DNA from: Nitrospira sp. UBA5699
Lineage (GTDB): Bacteria; Nitrospirota; Nitrospiria; Nitrospirales; Nitrospiraceae
Assembly (NCBI GenBank): GCA_002420105.1
Contig: DIHJ01000022.1
Span: forward strand, 10,893-18,248
Direction of reading: 5' to 3'
DNA length: 7,356 nucleotides
The notes under the pieces are model-generated. The model did no database searches. It worked only from the letters and a program-made list of their open reading frames with translations, and had not been told where the DNA came from. Made by a program: the position numbers and the translations under genes. Positions 5,792 through 7,356 of the stretch are shown piece after piece (position 1 is the first letter of the stretch; every line of letters begins with the position of its first letter).

Positions 5792-6499
5792 ATGACGAAA
5801 TTGCCGGTTGAAGACATTCAAGCCTGGGGCGAGTCGGTCGAGGCGAAGCAGCCGCAGGAGGTGCTGACCGCGGCGATCGGGCGCTATGCGCCGAAGATCG
5901 TCCTCGCTTGCAGCTTCGGCGCGGAGGACGTGGTGCTGGTCGACATGGTGCACCGCATCGATCCCTCCGTGCCCCTGTTCTATCTGGACACGGACTTTCT
6001 CTTCCCCGAGACCTATGCGACGCGCGATCGCATCATCCGGCACTACGACCTCAAGCCGGCGCAGGTGCTTCAGGTGAAATCGTTGCTGACGCCGGAACGC
6101 CAGGCCGAGCAACATGGAGAAGCCTTATGGTCGACCGATCCGGATCGCTGCTGTCAGCTACGGAAGGTCGAGCCGCTGACCCGCGCGCTGAAAGGATTCG
6201 ACGCCTGGATCACCGGGATCCGGCGCGATCAGGCGCCGACCAGGGCCCATGCCAAGCTGATCGAGTGGGATGCCAAATTTCAACTGGCGAAGGTCAATCC
6301 GCTCGCGAAATGGACCTGGGGGGATGTCTGGACCTACATCAAGGTCTACGAGGTTCCCTATAATGAACTCCACGACCGCAACTATCCGAGCATCGGCTGC
6401 ACCCATTGCACGAAACCGGTGATGCCCGGCGACGATCCCCGCTCCGGCCGGTGGCAGGGACTCGCCAAGACGGAGTGCGGTCTCCATAAGGCCTCCTGA
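5792..6499 (+). CDS. cysH: Adenylylsulfate (APS) reductase, iron-sulfur type CysH
   Basis: A 235-residue assimilatory enzyme that reduces adenylylsulfate to sulfite and AMP with thioredoxin or glutathione as donor. The PP-loop type nucleotide site is SFGAEDVVLVDM (41-52). LDTDFLFPETY and TGIRRDQAPTR are family hallmarks. Cluster cysteines are C120-C121 (DRCCQLRKVEPL) and C203-x2-C206 (IGCTHC); this CC/CxxC set marks the 4Fe-4S enzymes that normally use APS and is absent from PAPS-specific enzymes. The catalytic cysteine is C229 in ECGLH at the C-terminus. Length is typical. The start is uncertain: ATG 5771 overlaps the sulfite reductase stop as ATGA and adds seven residues, while ATG 5792 has a G-rich GAGGGGAAG sequence upstream and gives the N-terminus MTKLPVEDIQAW, so it is preferred. 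Product and substrate tie it directly to the preceding gene. Confidence 0.96.
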   Translation: MTKLPVEDIQAWGESVEAKQPQEVLTAAIGRYAPKIVLACSFGAEDVVLVDMVHRIDPSVPLFYLDTDFLFPETYATRDRIIRHYDLKPAQVLQVKSLLTPERQAEQHGEALWSTDPDRCCQLRKVEPLTRALKGFDAWITGIRRDQAPTRAHAKLIEWDAKFQLAKVNPLAKWTWGDVWTYIKVYEVPYNELHDRNYPSIGCTHCTKPVMPGDDPRSGRWQGLAKTECGLHKAS

Positions 6500-7356
6500 T
6501 GCCGATGCAAGAATTCATCGCAAAAATCGCCAAAGGGCAAAAGGCATCCAAGGACCTGACCTGGGACGAAGCCAAGCGGGCCATGAAGGCCCTGATCGAA
6601 GGCGAGGCCACGCCGGCGCAGGCGGGAGCCTTTCTGGTCGCGATGCGGATCAAGATGGAATCCGTGACCGAACTCGCGTCGTTCACCGCGGCGGCGCGGT
6701 CCTATGTCGCACCGGTGCCGATCCCGCGCGAGCTCGGCGTCGTCGATCTGCCGTCCTACGCGGGCAAGCAGGATACGTTTCATGCGCTGGCCGGGGCGGC
6801 GATCGTGGCGGCCTCCGCCGGGGCCTCGATCCTCATGCACGGCTATGACGGCATCCCCGGCCGCCCCGGCAATGCCGGGGTGCTGAAGGCGCTGGGGATT
6901 CCGATCGATCTGGAACCGAAGGCCGCCGCCGACGTGGTGACGAAGCAGGGCTTCGCCTACCTCGACATCGCCCTGTACCATCCTCCGCTGTACCGGTTTC
7001 TGGAGATGCGGCAGGAGCTGGGCGTGCGCAACGTCCTCCATCCCGTCGCACGGCTGCTCAACCCGGCTCGCGCCGCTTCGCAGGTCGTCGGGTTGTCCCA
7101 TCCCCCGCATTTTGAAAAGACCGCCGAAGCCTTGCGGATGCTGGGCAGCGCGCGGGCCCTGGTGGTTCGCGGGGTCGAAGGCGATCCCGAGCTGTCGATC
7201 GCCATGGTCACCAAGGTGCTGGAATTGCGGGACGAGCGGATCGCTCCGTTGACGCTCGCGCCGAAGGATGTCGGACTGGCGCTCGGCGCGTCGCGCGAGA
7301 TGGCGGGCTTCCCTCCCGATCAGCGGGACAAGGAGGCCGAACTGCTCAAGCGGATT
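6499..7356 (+). CDS. TrpD2/YbiB-like protein of the anthranilate phosphoribosyltransferase fold (3' end outside window)
   Basis: 286 residues are visible and open to the window edge. The fold is that of anthranilate phosphoribosyltransferase: an N-terminal helical part (residues 1-70), then the nucleoside-phosphorylase-like domain. Key TrpD motifs are changed. The PRPP loop GTGGD is replaced by DLPSYAGKQDTFHAL (83-97), and the KHGNR site reads LMHGYDGIPGR (112-122). The later segment RQELGVRNVLHPVARLLNPA (171-190) keeps the TrpD outline. These changes match the E. coli YbiB/TrpD2 type (compare its PSYNGARKQ and GVRNSAH), which is not a tryptophan enzyme and has been reported to bind nucleic acid. 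The ATG overlaps the cysH stop by one base (TGATG), with AAGG 7 bases upstream, so it is translationally coupled. No other trp gene is present. Its role in a sulfur operon is unknown. Confidence 0.85.
   Translation, partial: MPMQEFIAKIAKGQKASKDLTWDEAKRAMKALIEGEATPAQAGAFLVAMRIKMESVTELASFTAAARSYVAPVPIPRELGVVDLPSYAGKQDTFHALAGAAIVAASAGASILMHGYDGIPGRPGNAGVLKALGIPIDLEPKAAADVVTKQGFAYLDIALYHPPLYRFLEMRQELGVRNVLHPVARLLNPARAASQVVGLSHPPHFEKTAEALRMLGSARALVVRGVEGDPELSIAMVTKVLELRDERIAPLTLAPKDVGLALGASREMAGFPPDQRDKEAELLKRI

Noticed and set aside
6499..7356. Annotation as trpD in a tryptophan operon
   Set aside because: The GTGGD PRPP loop and KHGNR motif are replaced, and the neighbours are sulfur genes, not trp genes.

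Overview
The window is GC-rich, with short intergenic gaps and tightly packed genes. It looks like the chromosome of a free-living bacterium. The gene content (a sulfite reductase with extra C-terminal domains, an APS-type CysH, a TrpD2-like protein, a Fis-like protein next to HU, and a tRNA-Val beside thrS) fits a Nitrospira-like member of Nitrospirota best. That assignment is inference from gene style and is not proven by any single marker. There are no transposases, integrases or CRISPR arrays.

Left part (1-2488) is read leftward. First comes the 5' portion of threonyl-tRNA synthetase (thrS), cut by the window edge, with a leader holding a strong two-part hairpin just before its ribosome binding site. 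Upstream lies a tRNA-Val(GAC) with encoded CCA and a promoter-like sequence. A long inverted-repeat terminator then closes the transcript of an HU-type DNA-binding protein. HU is preceded, probably in the same transcript, by a 196-residue protein with an N-terminal receiver-like fold and a C-terminal Fis-type helix-turn-helix. A good sigma70-type promoter (TTGACA-17-AATAAT) sits directly upstream of this Fis-like gene.

A roughly 400-base intergenic stretch (2431-2835) separates the two divergent transcription units. It carries the two outward promoters, short repeats and several small inverted repeats, and no convincing gene.

Right part (2772-7356) is read rightward as one compact operon. 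It holds a CymR-like Rrf2 regulator without cysteines, a large siroheme sulfite reductase fused to a helical HEPN-like domain and a TusA/SirA sulfur-carrier domain, an iron-sulfur APS reductase (CysH), and a TrpD2/YbiB-like protein cut by the right edge. Gaps are 8 bases, 17 bases (or a 4-base overlap) and a 1-base overlap. Together this is an assimilatory sulfate-to-sulfide module: CysH makes sulfite from APS, the reductase makes sulfide, and the Rrf2 protein probably controls the operon through a perfect palindrome placed between the promoter and its own start codon. Sulfate adenylyltransferase and cysteine synthase are not in the window.

Most notable points: both halves of the sulfite reductase carry a full C-x5-C / C-x3-C cluster motif; the reductase is fused to a TusA-like domain; the thrS leader hairpin shows UGGUA in its loop, resembling the tRNA-Thr(GGU) anticodon; and the Fis-like protein has a degenerate receiver with Glu at the phosphoacceptor position.
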